Source of the DNA: Microdochium bolleyi | Lineage: Eukaryota; Ascomycota; Sordariomycetes; Xylariales; Microdochiaceae | Reading direction: 5' to 3' | Length of the DNA stretch: 64,000 nucleotides | Assembly (NCBI GenBank): GCA_001566295.1 | Contig: KQ964245.1 | Span: 377,524 to 441,523 of the forward strand | In this document: piece by piece, positions 44,332 through 54,995 of the stretch | Layout of the letters: each line of letters opens with the position of its first letter | Position numbering within the stretch: the stretch's first letter is position 1 | Made by a program: the position numbers and the translations under genes | The notes under the pieces: generated by a model | Told to the model about the DNA's origin: nothing | Seen by the model: the letters and a program-made list of their open reading frames with translations, nothing else | Databases searched by the model: none

Positions 44332-45857
44332 ATGCTGGTAAGTTGCGCGCGGCCGCTCCTTCAATCGTAACAAAACTCCCTCAGAAGTGCTCACCACGCG
44401 TCGCATAGTTCAACGCCGCCCTCCTCGCCCTCGGCGCGAGTGTCGTCGCCGCCGTGCCCAGTCTCGAGATCCAAGGCAACCAGTTTGTCAACCCCAAGAC
44501 TGGCAAGGCTTTCCAGATTGCCGGCATGGCGTACCAGCCCGGTGGAAGTGCCGGTTACGACCCCGAGCACAAGAGAGACCCGCTGTCGGACGGCAAGGTC
44601 TGCATGCGTGATGCTGCCCTCATGCAGTCCCTCGGTGTCAACACCATCCGCGTCTACAACCTCGACCCCAACCTGAACCACGACGAGTGCGCCAGCATCT
44701 TCAACGCCGCCGGCATGTACATGCTCCTCGATGTCAACTCGCCCAAGCCCGGTGACTCGCTCACCAACGTCAAGCCCTGGGAGTCGTACTATATGGAGTA
44801 CCTCAACCGCACCTTTGCCGTTGTCGAGGCTTTCAAGAGCTACCCCAACACGCTCGCCTTCTTCTCTGGTAACGAGGTCATCTACACCAAGGAGAACTCG
44901 GAGACTGTCCCTCCCTACATGCGTGCTGTCACCCGTGACCTCAAGAACTACATCAAGAAGAACTCTGCCCGCAAGATTCCTGTTGGTTACTCGGCCGCCG
45001 ACGTCCGTGAGATCCTCGAGGACAGCTGGAACTACTTCCAGTGCAGCATCGAGGGTGAGAAGGACGACATTTCTCGCGCCGACCTGTTCGCCCTCAACAG
45101 CTACTCGTGGTGCGGCGACTCCTCGTTCCAGCAGTCCGGCTACAACACTCTCGTCGATATGTTCAAGACCACCTCTGTTCCGGTCTTCTTCTCCGAATTC
45201 GGCTGCAATGAGCCCGCCCCGCGTCTCTTCACCGAGATTGGAAGCATCTACGGCAAGGAGATGACCGGCGTCTTTGCCGGTGGCGTCGTCTACGAGTACA
45301 CTCAGGAGGCAAACAACTACGGCCTGGCTGACATCCACACCGACAACAGCATCGACCTCCGTGCCGACTTCCACACCCTGCAGAAGCAGTATGCTGCTGT
45401 CAGCTGGAAGGACGTCCAGGGTGTCTCTGCATCCAGCAACAAGCAGGCCGCTCCCAAGTGCAGCCGCAGCCTCATCAAGACGTCGCTGTTCAACAAGAAC
45501 TTCACTCTCCCTGTCGTGCCTCCCAAGACTCAACCTCTGATCGACAACGGCATCCGGCCCGCGCCCGTCGGCAGACTTGTTGACATCTCTAACTGGGATG
45601 TCACGTACCCGGTCAAGGACTCCAACGGCAAGACTATCAGCAACCTCAAAGTCGTCCCCATGAAGGACGACGCCTACAACACCCCCGGCTCCAACAATGG
45701 CGTCAGCACTGACGGCTCTGGCAGCTCCGGTGGCTCTTCCGGCAACAACGGCGGCGGCAGCCAGAACGCTGCCGCCCCCATGGGTGTTGCTTCTGCTGCC
45801 ATTGCCATCCCGATGGTGATCATGGCTGCTTTCATGGCTGGTGCCCAGCTTATTTAG
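44332..45857 (+). CDS. GPI-anchored beta-1,3-glucanosyltransferase (GH72)
   Basis: Cell-surface enzyme of the Gas/Gel/Epd family that cuts and re-ligates beta-1,3-glucan chains during wall growth. Exon 1 (44332-44337) encodes only Met-Leu. After an intron beginning GTAAGT, exon 2 (44409-45857) continues FNAALLALGASVVAAVPS, completing a signal peptide. Total 484 residues. The catalytic Glu residues are in FFSGNEVIY (acid/base, about residue 158) and FFSEFGC (nucleophile, about 265). NTIRVYNLDP and YAAVSWKDVQGV flank the barrel. There is no Cys-rich CBM43/X8 module, so it belongs to the Gel1-like subclass. The C-terminus has a Ser/Gly-rich spacer (GSGSSGGSSGNNGGG) and a hydrophobic tail (AIAIPMVIMAAFMAGAQLI) for GPI attachment. 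Confidence 0.96.
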
Positions 45858-46622
45858 AGACTTCTGCCCACACTTCTAAGCAGCTTCAGAGCTCGGTACA
45901 TCAACCGTCCGAGACCTTTGGAGTAAGGGCGTGCGTTCTTCCAAGAATGATGTGGCAGGAATGGCAATCATCTGGACGCGCATGGACGTCGTCTTGTCTG
46001 GCGGAACGTGGTGGCATTTTCGTTGATATCCCTTTTGGCTTCTGAGTTTGCAATACTTTACGCTGGGTGTCCATGGCGGCAAGGTGTCTGCATGCATGCG
46101 ACTTGCCGCTGTGTATAGTTGTACATAGGCGGCCTGAATTGTATAGACAAAGCATTATGACTCGAGTTGTGAAATTGAGCGAGGTTCACTTGACTTGAAT
46201 GTTGATTAGCGCGACTAGATCTGTGAGATTGGGTCAAGCCAGGGGGGTTTTGTTCCGGACGTTGCCTGGTCACCCTGCAGAGATCCCCACCCGAGCTTGC
46301 ACGTCATGCATGTTTGGACCCCGGGCCTGGACCTGCCTGCACCATTGAATTGGCCCACTGCATGCAGTACTTCACGGAACAACACTTCGGCAGAACTTCA
46401 GATACATCACTAAAGTGAACATCAATCGCTCGCAGCACTACAGAACAGTCTTTTGATTCGATTTCCGAACGACCACAGCCAGCACCAGAAGCACACAGTC
46501 CTCGACTGACGTCAAGACGCCCGTCTGTGCGCCGGATTGACTCAAAACTTGCACCCACGACGACACCGGTACTTCACAACAATCACAAACCACCCCACCA
46601 CAGACACCAACGACCAAAGAAC
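45858..46622. other. Intergenic region GH72 / POLD4
   Basis: Contains the 3' end of the glucanosyltransferase gene and the promoter of POLD4 on the same strand. No further gene seen. Confidence 0.5.
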
Positions 46623-47481
46623 ATGCCTACGACAAGACGATCCAGCAGCAGCGGCGCCGCGGCCGCCGCGGCGGGCAAGCAGTCGACGCTGTCGTTCAAC
46701 CACCGCGTCACCAAGTCCGGCGCTGGGAAGCAGACCGCCAAGGCCGCGGCGCTGAGCAACGCGGGCAGCGCGGCGCCGGTCAAGCCGAGCCCCCTAGCGA
46801 AGCACGTCTCCTCGGTCGTCGACGACGCGGAGCCGGCCGACGAGGAGGTGGAGGAGGAGAGCAAGGTGGGAGAGGATGTGGTGCAGATCCAGCCTGAGGG
46901 CGCGGAGGTCACGAAGCAAAAAGAAGAAGAAGGAGAAGAAGGAGAAGAAAAGGCCGAGCCGTCGCCGGCGACCGAGGCCGAGGTGAAGGCCCTGAAGATC
47001 ACCCAGAGGCAGGTCGAGACCTACTGGCGCGGGCTCGAGGCCGAGCGGATCGCGAAGCGGGTGCACCAGGAGGACCTGGGCACGAGCGAGAAGGTGCTGC
47101 GGTACTTTGACGTGAGCTCGCAGTATGGGGTATGTTTCTTTCCCTTCTTGCCCCTCCCTTGGTCTTTTCTTGCTCTTTATGTTGCTTGGTTGCACCGTCT
47201 TTTTACTTTCTGTTTTTCCTGTTCCATTGCTGATGATGGTATTGATGCAGCCGTGCATCGGAATCACCCGTCTCAAGCGGTGGCAGCGCGCCGATCGGCT
47301 CGGGCTGAACCCGCCCATCGAGGTGCTGTCCGTGCTGCTCAGGGAGGAGAAGAAGCTCAGCAGCAGCAACAGCAGTAGCAAGAAGGGCGACAGCAGCAGC
47401 GGCAGCAGCAAGGACAAGATTCGGTTGCAGACGGCACACATGGATGAGATTCTCAACTCGACGGCCGTGGGCGCTTCATGA
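46623..47481 (+). CDS. POLD4: DNA polymerase delta small subunit 4
   Basis: Accessory subunit (Cdm1/p12 type) of replicative DNA polymerase delta. Exons 46623-47129 and 47251-47481 give 245 residues. The N-terminal MPTTRRSS plus KQSTLSF segment (about residues 19-25) resembles the PCNA-contacting motif of this subunit. The middle is disordered and acidic, with runs of Glu and Lys. The conserved C-terminal domain reads VLRYFDVSSQYG, then after the 121-bp intron PCIGITRLKRWQRADRLGLNPPIEVLSVLLREE. It ends in a Ser-rich loop and TAHMDEILNS. The intron was placed because GVCFF read-through is hydrophobic and family members continue SQYGPCIG. Convergent with QNG1. Confidence 0.93.
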
Positions 47482-47790
47482 TTTGCAGATCTCGAGCGGT
47501 GGCGCGATCGGGGGGAGGTATGCAATGGCTGAGGGACGGTCATGAGGTGCCTCTCACCACTGCAGGCTTCTCAAATCTGTTTTCTGTATTGCTTTTGAGT
47601 CGGGCGATTACGGCGTTGCGGAGAATTCAGGCCTTCTTCTTTCCTTGCTTTCATTTTTATCCCACACAACGGATATACTACATGAAATCGTCTATCATCT
47701 GTAAGAGCAAATAGCAAGTGCATTTCTGTGACAGCCGCCCGTCCTCGGGTATTATCATCATCGTCGTCGTCATCGTCGTCATCACTATGA
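47482..47790. other. Convergent 3' region POLD4 / QNG1
   Basis: About 310 bp of 3' sequence, including an imperfect ATC/GTC trinucleotide run near 47754-47786 just before the QNG1 stop codon. Confidence 0.55.
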
Positions 47791-49105
47791 TCAGTACCAG
47801 ATACTCCTCGTCCTGTGGTGCGGCATCGTCTCCTTGCCGTCTGCCTCGAGCTGCTTCATGGTGTCGTAGAGGAAGAAGTCAATCAGGATGGCGTTGACGT
47901 GCTTGCCTTCCTCGGGGTGCTCGCGCTTGATCTCGCGCCGGATCGTCTCGACACTCCATATACTCGCGGCTGTTTGTTCCCACATGACAAGTCAGTGTCG
48001 GCGACGAGGGTATTGATTTCAGAGAATCTGTTGATGATGATGCTTACCTCTGAGCTGCATCTCAAAAGAACTCCCGCTTTCGATAATCTCCCCCCTCGCA
48101 ATCTTGCCCTGCAGCGGCGGGCTGTACTCGATGCACCCCAGGCTCGACAGGATCTGTGGGATCCGGTAGTCGGCGAACATGGTGATCTTGTCGATGTCGC
48201 GGAACTCCCCCTGCCCTTCGCCATCGAAGCACGCCCACAGGTCTGCGACAAGGATCTGGGCGCGCTTGAGGAATCGGATGGGCTTGCCGCGTGTCGCTAA
48301 TGATCCTCCGCCGTGGTTTGCTGGGGGCGTGGGGAACTCGTCCCGGAAGCAGGAAAAGTCCCGCGCGAGGATGTTGACCAGCCCGGCTGCGGAATTGTTG
48401 GCCGCTGCGATGAGGGTGGTGAAGCTGCAGTCGTATTTCTGTGGGCGCATTGTTAGTCTTCGGCAACACAGTATGTGAACCCGCTTTCTCAAACCAGCAG
48501 GCTGTTCCCTTCTTCACTATAGACAGACGCACCTCGTACAGCACTTGCCCAGCTTCCCTCAGACACTCCAGCCTCTCCTTGAGCAGAGGCATCTCCTCGT
48601 CCGTACACGAGCGGAACACATGCCCCAGACTCTCGAGCGTACACTCGTGCTCGTTCTGCCAGAAGTGCGGATCCGTGATGGGCACGCCTTCCTCGAGCGC
48701 ACGCTGCATGCCGGCCAGCAGGCTCGCATAGCCCGTCCACTTTTTCCCCTGGTACTCCACGGTATAGCGCTCGTCCTGGTCCTCTGCGGCGGACCAGAAG
48801 GAGAAATTCAGCAGGTCCATGGTGAAGATGAAGGCGATGGCGGCGTCGTCCTGGGTCTTTGGGTGCAGGGGGTGGTCGGCCCAGTTGTGCGTCGAGTACG
48901 ACTTTGCCTGCATCTGCCGCCAGATCATGGCGGCGGCGGCTTTCGTGGCACGCATGTTGAGCGAGACGTCGATGGAGTTGTCGTAGAGCCACTCGACGTC
49001 CTGGAGCACGCCGGTCTCCGGGTCAGCGTCGCGCAGGGTGAGGTTGCCCTGCAGGTGCTGCCGCAGGAGCTCGAGGAGCTCGGGGTCTGCCTCGTCGTCA
49101 GACAT
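47791..49105 (-). CDS. QNG1: Queuosine salvage enzyme (DUF2419, Qng1)
   Basis: Queuosine 5'-phosphate N-glycosylase/hydrolase family, which releases queuine from degraded queuosine nucleotides so that it can be reused for tRNA modification. Exons 49105-48533, 48438-48048 and 47969-47791 give 380 residues. The start MSDDEADPELLELLRQHL is followed by family blocks VEWLYDNSIDVSLNMRATKAAA, the HPLHPKTQDD segment, FTMDLLNFSFWS, YDCSFTTLIAAANNSAAGLV, FRDEFPTPPA, LKRAQILVADLWACF and MFADYRIPQIL. The final exon supplies EIKREHPEEGKHVNAILIDFFLYD. Introns of 94 and 78 bp restore these joins. Fungi do not make queuine, so the presence of Qng1 implies scavenging from the environment. Divergent from UBA2. 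Confidence 0.94.
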
Positions 49106-50282
49106 TGTGCTTGGTGGGTGTAACTGTGGGTGTGCCCTTGGACGAGACTGCTGGTGTTTCTCGCGGCTGGCGAGCGCAGGGCACGTTGTACCGAGCTGCG
49201 GACGTGCAATATAGGAGGAGCAGCCTCTCCCGAGTGTAAGTGATGTCCCGTAGAGGTGTTCTGATGTAAAAGAAAATCTGGTACACCGCTCGTGTGCAGG
49301 CCAAGAGTTGTCTCTCGTCAGCTGCCTCAACCTAATGCACCTCACGTACACAGCCAGGATGATCGCCTTCGATTTGCCAGGCTCCGAGTTGCAGCTGCTC
49401 TGTGGAAACTTCACAAGTCAATGTCCTGGGTGAGGCTCACCAGCACTGTCGACCTCTTGTCGCACAAGATTCGGAGGGAAGCGGCCCCACCTGCTCATTC
49501 AGGCGGGACCAGGGCTCACAAGGGTCCAAGCCGAAGGTAGGTGTCGGGGCTTGACCTCGAACTCTGGGGGCGGTAGGACGAGGTCGAGACCAAGGTGCCA
49601 CCGGGAAACGGATGAAGAACGAGAGAACCGTCCGGGCACGGGAGCCCCAAGCAGAACACGGCGGATCAGGAACAAGACGGGCCGTGTGCCAGCACTCATC
49701 CGTGTTGCTCGATGGGGATGGACCAGCTCGCAACAGGGAGCACATCGCCAGCATTAGACCTCAAGCATGGCATCATCGCAATCATTTGGCAGCATCCCGA
49801 GGGAGTTCTTTCCATCCTTTGGAGATCCAGGTCCAGGATTGGGGTACTTTACCAAACATACCCTAGGGTAAAGTATGTACCTTACGGTAAGGTACAGTGT
49901 CTCCCAAGGCCAGGCACGCAGCCACCGGCCTCACCTCAGAACAGGCAAACGGCAGCAGCCCCTGCCCGGGCGGGCCCCACCCCGGCATGCATCGACCCAC
50001 TCCACCTGCCGTCAGCATGCAAGTGCGCGCATGCCGTCACTGCAGCGCCTCGGCGAAGAAGCAACTTGGAAATAACCGTCCATCTTGGCTCCAGCGTGCT
50101 TCAGCCTTGTCCCTGCGCCTGCCACCAACACCGGCTTCTCTTCCCCAGGCGGAGTCGTCACCCTCGACTGGGAATCGCGACCAACGGCACACTTTCCCAA
50201 CTTCCTTCGCAACACATGCGCTCGCCCTGACTTCGAGACAGCCCAGACCATCGCAGCCCACCAGTCCGCCGAGCTCGTCGCA
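49106..50282. other. Divergent promoter region QNG1 / UBA2
   Basis: About 1.2 kb shared upstream region with no supported gene. It carries a cluster of perfect inverted repeats at 49845-49895, listed separately. Confidence 0.5.
49845..49895. repeat. Nested and adjacent palindromes
   Basis: TACTTTACC at 49845 is matched by GGTAAAGTA at 49867. Inside lies the perfect 12-bp palindrome TACCCTAGGGTA (49859-49870). Immediately after is GTACCTTAC-G-GTAAGGTAC (49877-49895), two perfect 9-bp arms around one base. All arms share the element TTACC/GGTAA. Confidence 0.85.
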
Positions 50283-52561
50283 ATGGCGCTCTCACGCGAC
50301 TCCTGCAATACCCGCTCGCTCGGGCCATCCCTCAACGCCGCCGTCAAAGAGGTAAGCCGGTTGCGCCCTCTGACAGCTTGATAATGACCGGCCACAGCCC
50401 GCTTTCACGAGGCCCTCACGCCCCAATGATTGCTGTCACAGACCGGGCTTGCGCCTGTCGCATTGGGGCTTTGCTACCCACGCCAGGGCATCATGGCCGC
50501 CTGCGGTAATCAATTGGACCGAACACCATGCTAACCTCTTTCTCGCTCCCAGGCCCGCGTATTGATGGTCGGCGCCGGTGGTATCGGCTGCGAACTGCTC
50601 AAGAACCTCACCCTTACTGGCTACCACGAGATCCACGTTGTCGACCTTGACACAATCGACCTCAGCAACCTCAACCGCCAGTTCCTCTTCCGGCACGAGC
50701 ACATCAAAAAGTCAAAGGCGCTGGTCGCGACAGAGGTCGCGCAGAAGTTCAATCCAAACGTCAAGATTGTCGCGCACCACGCCAACATCAAGGACTCGAC
50801 CTTCAACGTCGAGTGGTTCCGGGGCTTCAAGATCGTCTTCAACGCGCTCGACAACCTCGATGCGCGGCGGCATGTAAACAGGCTGTGCCTCGCGGCCGAT
50901 GTCCCGCTCATCGAGAGCGGCACGACGGGCTTCAATGGCCAGGTTCAAGTCATCAAGAAGGGCGTTACTGCGTGCTACGACTGCACAGCAAAAGAGACTC
51001 CGAAGTCGTTCCCAGTCTGCACAATACGAAGCACCCCCAGCCAGCCGATACACTGCATAGTATGGGGCAAGAGTTATCTGCTCAACGAGATTTTTGGCAC
51101 CAGCGAGGACCAAGGTGCGCTGGACGCTTCCGAGGATGCCGATAATGCCGCCGAGATCGCGGAGCTCAAGAAGGAGGCCGAGGCGCTCAGGAAGATTCGC
51201 GAATCCGTGGGCAAGCCAGAGTTCCCGCAAATGCTGTTCGACAAGGTGTTTCACACAGACATCGAGAGACTGCGGTCCATGGACGACATGTGGAAGTCAC
51301 GAGCGCCTCCCACGTCTTTACAGTACGAAGAGCTGCTCAGTAAGTCGGCCGAAGCGATCGCAAACAAGACAGCAGTTCTGGAGGACGGGCAGAAAGTCTG
51401 GTCGCTGGAAGAGAACCTGGCCGTGTTCAACGACAGCCTGGAGCGACTAAGCAAGAGGATGATCGAGCTAAAGCAGGTCCACGCTGCCTCGTCAGCGTCA
51501 CCAGAGCCGACGATCACCTTTGACAAGGATGACCAGGACACGCTCGAGTTTGTGGCCGCGAGCGCCAACATTAGATCACATATTTTCGGCATTGACAAAA
51601 AGTCGTGCTTTGATATTAAGCAGATGGCTGGCAACATCATCCCGGCTATCGCCACGACGAACGCGATCGTGGCCGGCTTGTGCGTGTTAGAGTCCTTCAA
51701 GGTCATGAAGGGCGAGTATGACAAGGCAGGAGAGGTGAGCACACTCAGATGTCTCGAGATCGCGCTCATTCGCTAACGCTTCTGCAGGTCTTCTTATCGC
51801 CATTCAACAGCCAAAGACTGCTTGCTCCAGATAGACCACGCCCCCCAAACCCTGACTGTCCGATCTGCAGCCCCTACCAGACGAGCATCTACGTTGATTT
51901 AACTAAGACGACGCTCAAGGATCTCGTTGAGGATTTCTTGAAAGTCCAGCTCGGCTTTGGCGACCGGGAGTTCGCCGTGAACACAGAAGCCGGACTGGTG
52001 TACGACCCAGACGAGACGGATAACCTTGAGAAGAAGCTGGCTGATCTTGGTATGTGTATACTTTGTGCTGTGACAGAATATTTCCAGCTAACCAGAGTCA
52101 AATCCAGGCGTCAAGCAAGATAGCTTCATCACTGTTGTAGATGACTCGGATGACGACACGTTTGTAAATATTGTTCTCAACGTGCTTGACGCGTAAGTCT
52201 CTTCCCTCTCGTAGTTTGTGGTCTAGCTGAGAGTGGTGCTGACGAATCGTGGCGACACAGCAAGGAGTCTCTCGGCGACAAGACTATCAAGGGAATCATC
52301 GACACGGTGCCCGAGATCGCCCGGAAGCCGAAGAAGCAGTCACGGCCCGAGCCCAGTGCGGCGAATGGCACCAATGGCGAGAAGCACGCCATTGAAGGGG
52401 ACGCACCAAGTAATGACCTGAAGCGTCCGCGGACCGACGATGGCGAAGCGCCGCAAGCCAAGAAGGCCAAGACTACCGCCGCCTCCAGCAAGAACGACGA
52501 CGACGATGTTGTGGTGGTTGACGAAGGCGCCAACGGCGGCGCGATCGTCATTGATGATTGA
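50283..52561 (+). CDS. UBA2: SUMO-activating enzyme subunit 2
   Basis: Catalytic subunit of the SUMO E1, which with Aos1 adenylates SUMO and holds it as a thioester before passing it to Ubc9. Exons 50283-50351, 50553-51734, 51788-52049, 52108-52192 and 52261-52561 give 632 residues. The start MALSRDSCNTRSLGPS precedes the nucleotide motif LMVGAGGIGCELLKNL. The zinc-binding Cys pairs are CYDC and CPIC. The active-site Cys is in FPVCTIRSTPSQPIHCIVWGK (about residue 179). IPAIATTNAIVAGL and the ubiquitin-fold domain (SIYVDLTKTTLKDLVEDFLK) follow. The C-terminal tail has a basic nuclear signal (KRPRTDD, AKKAKT) and hydrophobic-acidic VVVVDE and AIVIDD, which look like SUMO-interacting motifs. Confidence 0.96.
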
Positions 52562-52617
52562 GCTCATTGAAGTCCTCAGCGGACGAAGCGACACGACTCA
52601 ACATAACCAGCTCGGCT

Positions 52618-53752
52618 TCATACGCCACTCAGACCTCCATCGAGGTTCAGAACACAATTGTGCGCATATGGATTCTTGGCCAGGAAGGCCGCGGCGTCTG
52701 CAACTTCCTCGACGCGGCCCAGCCGTCCCAGGGGGATCTGACTGCTGATCTGATCCTTTGTGTTCATGCCTGTTTGTTTTCAAGATAGCGAAGATTTGTG
52801 TACATTAGCAATTTGCCCAGTCATGTGCAACAACACGTGACAAAGAGCCCGGACAAAGCTCTGGTATTGACGAGGGTGAGGGCGAGGATGAGGATGATGG
52901 AGACAGGAGGGACGGAGCAATGCGTTACGACTCGCAGCGCGCACAATGTTCTCCTTGAAGAAGAACAGTTGATTGGGAGAGCTTGAATATCTTACCTTTG
53001 GTCATCTCGGTGTCGATATATCCCGGCAACAAGACATTCGTGCGTATTTGGAACCTGCCGTTTTCCGCAGCGAGAGACCGCGTTAGACCTAGATAGAGGG
53101 AGAGAGCCAAGTCAGCAACAAGGCGTTAATCATATCACTTAGTCCCTTGCACGAAAGGCCAGCATTCTCTCCACCAATAACCATCCTTTGCAGCTGAGTG
53201 GTCCGAAGGCAAACAAGCTTCAGACTTACCGACGATGCCCGCCTTACTCGCAGCATAGACGCTCGCGCCTTTGCCTCCTTGCACAGCCAGCAGGCTCGAC
53301 ACGTTGATGATGCAGCCTCCCTTGCGGCGCTTGATCATCCGGGGCACCACGGCCTGGCAGCCTAGGATCGTGCCGAGGAGGTTGATGTCGAGCAGGGACC
53401 GCACGTCCTCGGTGCGGGTGCTGGCCAGGAGGGAGTTCTGCGTCACGCCCGCGGCGTTGACGAGGATGTCGTAGCCTGCCCCCGACGAGGACGCCGAGGC
53501 CGGTTCGCGCACGTGGTGCTGCCACGCCTGGGCGTCCGAGACGTCAAACGCCAGGAACGCGTGGGATGGGCTGCTCTTGTCGATCCCTTGCTGGTCGTGA
53601 TGGAGAGTGCCGACGGCCTGCGTGAGCGTGTCCGTGTTGCGGCCGACGAGCGTGATGCTGGCGCCCTCGCGGGCAAACAGCTGCGCGATGGCGAGGCCGA
53701 TGCCCCGGCTACCGCCGGTGATGAGGCACCGCTTGCCGGCGATTGAGTACAT
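52618..53752 (-). CDS. OAR1: FabG-like short-chain reductase (3-oxoacyl-ACP reductase)
   Basis: NAD(P)-dependent reductase of the type expected in mitochondrial type II fatty acid synthesis. Exons 53752-53230, 53088-52996 and 52769-52618 give 255 residues. Motifs are the cofactor loop TGGSRGIG, NAAGVTQNSLLA, INVSS with the catalytic Ser, YAASKAG with the Tyr and Lys, LLPGYIDTEMTK, and the C-terminal IPLGRLGRVEEVADAAAFLA plus LDGGLSGV. The last exon is easy to miss because the preceding intron is 226 bp. The start MYSIAGKRC is where the family usually begins. An in-frame ATG at 53842 would add 30 polar residues with some basic character. The stop lies 56 bp from the UBA2 stop on the other strand. 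Confidence 0.9.
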
Positions 53753-54995
53753 GTCTTGAATGGTGATGGCTACACTGCTCTCAGAGTCGATGTTGTTGCG
53801 TTCCGTCTTACGAGCAGCATGGACCTTGACTTGGTGGTTCAAATCTACTCATAAAACGTGCATGGTCGTCGTTGTCACTCAAGCTTCGGTATACGTGAGG
53901 GCCGGCTGTGGGTCCGACGATACGGTGCAGTCCGACCTTTCGTCATTGGTACTGCACAAGACGCAGTTTCGGCACAGCAGCTCCCGCCGAGACGCTTTGA
54001 TCAAACATGAAGCCGGGTTTGAGAAGAAAATTGCCATCACTTTTGCCGTATCAAGATGTAGTAGTAGAGTAGTGCGAGGTGTGTCACGACATATCACAGA
54101 GCCGACGGCCCCTGGGTCCCTGCTTGACGGATTACTGTAGTCATCATGCTTTGGTCTGAGGACCTCCACGGATGTGTTCTTAGGGCCTTCCCTGTCAAAC
54201 CCCGGGAATTTGAACTTTATTGGCGCGTCAAGTCTCCGTGGCTCCCTTCTCCAGGAAATCCGTCGCGACTCCGCGGAATCCGTGATCCGGCTTGCCCATG
54301 ACAGCAGAGGATGGGGAACCACAGGGGACCCTGCTCCGGACATCAACACTTGCTGGCCATTGCGATCTGCCGCTAAGGCGTGAGCCTCGGCGAGGCGGGG
54401 CGTCCCTTGGAAGCGTCAGGGCTTAGTGCAGGAGGGGTGTCGACAGATGCGCAATGGCGTCAGGATCGATACTGGGACCAGAGGCGGCTCAGCTCGGGAT
54501 AAAAGCCTGAATGCGGGATTGCCGCGTGTGATGGAAAATGGCGTCGTACGGAGAGGCCATGATGGCAGATCCAGGGATTTCTTGGCCGTGGTTGCAAAGA
54601 GGAGAGACCCTGGCGCCTGCGCAAAGGTCAACGAGGAAACCGCAAGTGTGCAACTCCTGCATCCATGGATCCAAGCAAGTGGGCAGCCCTCCTCCACCAC
54701 TCGCATTACAACGACCTCGTCGCCCACTTGCGCCTTGCGCACCTGCCTGCTCTTTCCAGTGCTACATCAGCTCAAGGATTCGTCTTGGCGCTACGACCGC
54801 CAGCACCTTGCCGACCAGACTCGGCGTCAACTCAAAGTCCACGATCCTTCCTCTGCTCGACCCCACCACCGCCACCACTTCGTTCGCGACAACCGCCCGC
54901 TCCTCCGCCGCAACGTCGCGGACCCTCTGCCCTGAGCGACCGATGCGCCCTCGAACCCCATCACCGCCCCTACAGCACCTCCTCATCCGCCTCTG
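53753..54995. other. Divergent region OAR1 / LCB3
   Basis: About 1.2 kb between two divergent starts. It may include an N-terminal extension of the reductase up to 53842. The right 300 bp is a CT-rich leader before the phosphatase ATG. No other gene is supported. Confidence 0.5.

Noticed and set aside
44391..45533. 380-codon minus-strand frame
   Set aside because: Antisense to the GH72 glucanosyltransferase; no recognisable domain.
49767..49776. Third ATGGCATCAT
   Set aside because: Lies between QNG1 and UBA2, neither a sulfur-assimilation gene; likely chance.
52925..53110. Apparent truncation of the FabG-like reductase after DTEMTK
   Set aside because: A further exon at 52618-52769, beyond a 226-bp intron, supplies the missing C-terminus, including LDGGLSGV.
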